A stretch of 33,015 bases of DNA, from assembly GCA_027012135.1 (NCBI GenBank), contig JALUZF010000225.1, forward strand, positions 1-33,015, in the 5' to 3' direction. This DNA comes from Gammaproteobacteria bacterium (GTDB lineage Bacteria; Pseudomonadota; Gammaproteobacteria; GRL18). Of this stretch, positions 32,993 to 33,015 are shown one piece after another; the first letter of the stretch is position 1; every line of letters starts with the position of its first letter. Made by a program: the position numbers and the translations under genes. Under the pieces are notes generated by a model, which did not search any database, had not been told where the DNA came from, and was given only the letters and a program-made list of their open reading frames with translations.

Positions 32993-33015
32993 TCTCCAGC
33001 ACTCTGATCATTCTC

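Noticed and set aside
32917-33015. Minus-strand gene end entering from the right edge
   Set aside because: The frame is short, unlike a known protein, and overlaps the palindrome; it is more likely non-coding.

Overview
The window looks like chromosomal DNA of a gammaproteobacterium, possibly a sulfur-metabolising marine one. The lineage clues are an OadGAB sodium pump, a PqiA/PqiB-type (LetAB-type) envelope lipid-transport set, a giant MscK-like channel, a YdcH/DUF465 protein and an RND efflux pair. Base composition is moderate, genes are packed and often share start/stop bases, and all but one lie on the + strand. No rRNA, tRNA, CRISPR array, prophage or intact transposase is visible, and no gene-free stretch exceeds 300 bases. 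The species cannot be named from the sequence.

Region 1 (1-9845) is the most interesting part. It is an operon for a membrane complex built from Mrp-antiporter subunits and hydrogenase/complex-I subunits. The order is E/F fusion (MnhB-like, cut by the window edge), MnhC-like, two MnhD/NuoL-type antiporters, NuoH-, NuoB-, NuoC- and NuoD-like, then a fusion of an 8Fe-8S ferredoxin with a GltD/NfnB-type flavoprotein. This matches the layout recalled for archaeal mbx/mbs (membrane-bound sulfane reductase, ferredoxin-linked): two H subunits, then M-J-K-L-N. The catalytic-type subunit has only two of the four NiFe cysteines, so it should not be a hydrogenase. The fused last subunit suggests electron exchange between a nicotinamide nucleotide and Fe-S centres or ferredoxin (or a sulfur compound), coupled to Na+ or H+ movement.

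Region 2 (9829-11515) holds eight perfect heptamer tandem repeats whose first copies can pair with the 3' end of the preceding gene. A rubrerythrin-like diiron protein and an HDOD signalling protein follow. Region 3 (11548-15111) is oadG-oadA-oadB, a complete sodium-pumping oxaloacetate decarboxylase. Together with region 1 it makes a likely sodium-bioenergetics neighbourhood.

Region 4 (15194-25986) concerns the cell envelope: an MscK/MscM-like channel, a DUF481 outer-membrane barrel, a PqiA/LetA protein split into two half-genes, and a 1021-residue MCE protein with eight MCE domains in four alternating pairs. A CPA2 cation/proton antiporter with an RCK domain and a convergent small DUF465 gene follow. 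Region 5 (26186-32842) holds a lipoprotein, a zinc-ribbon membrane protein and an RND adaptor/pump pair. The right end (32914-32992) is a long imperfect palindrome that looks like part of a repeat or mobile element extending out of the window.
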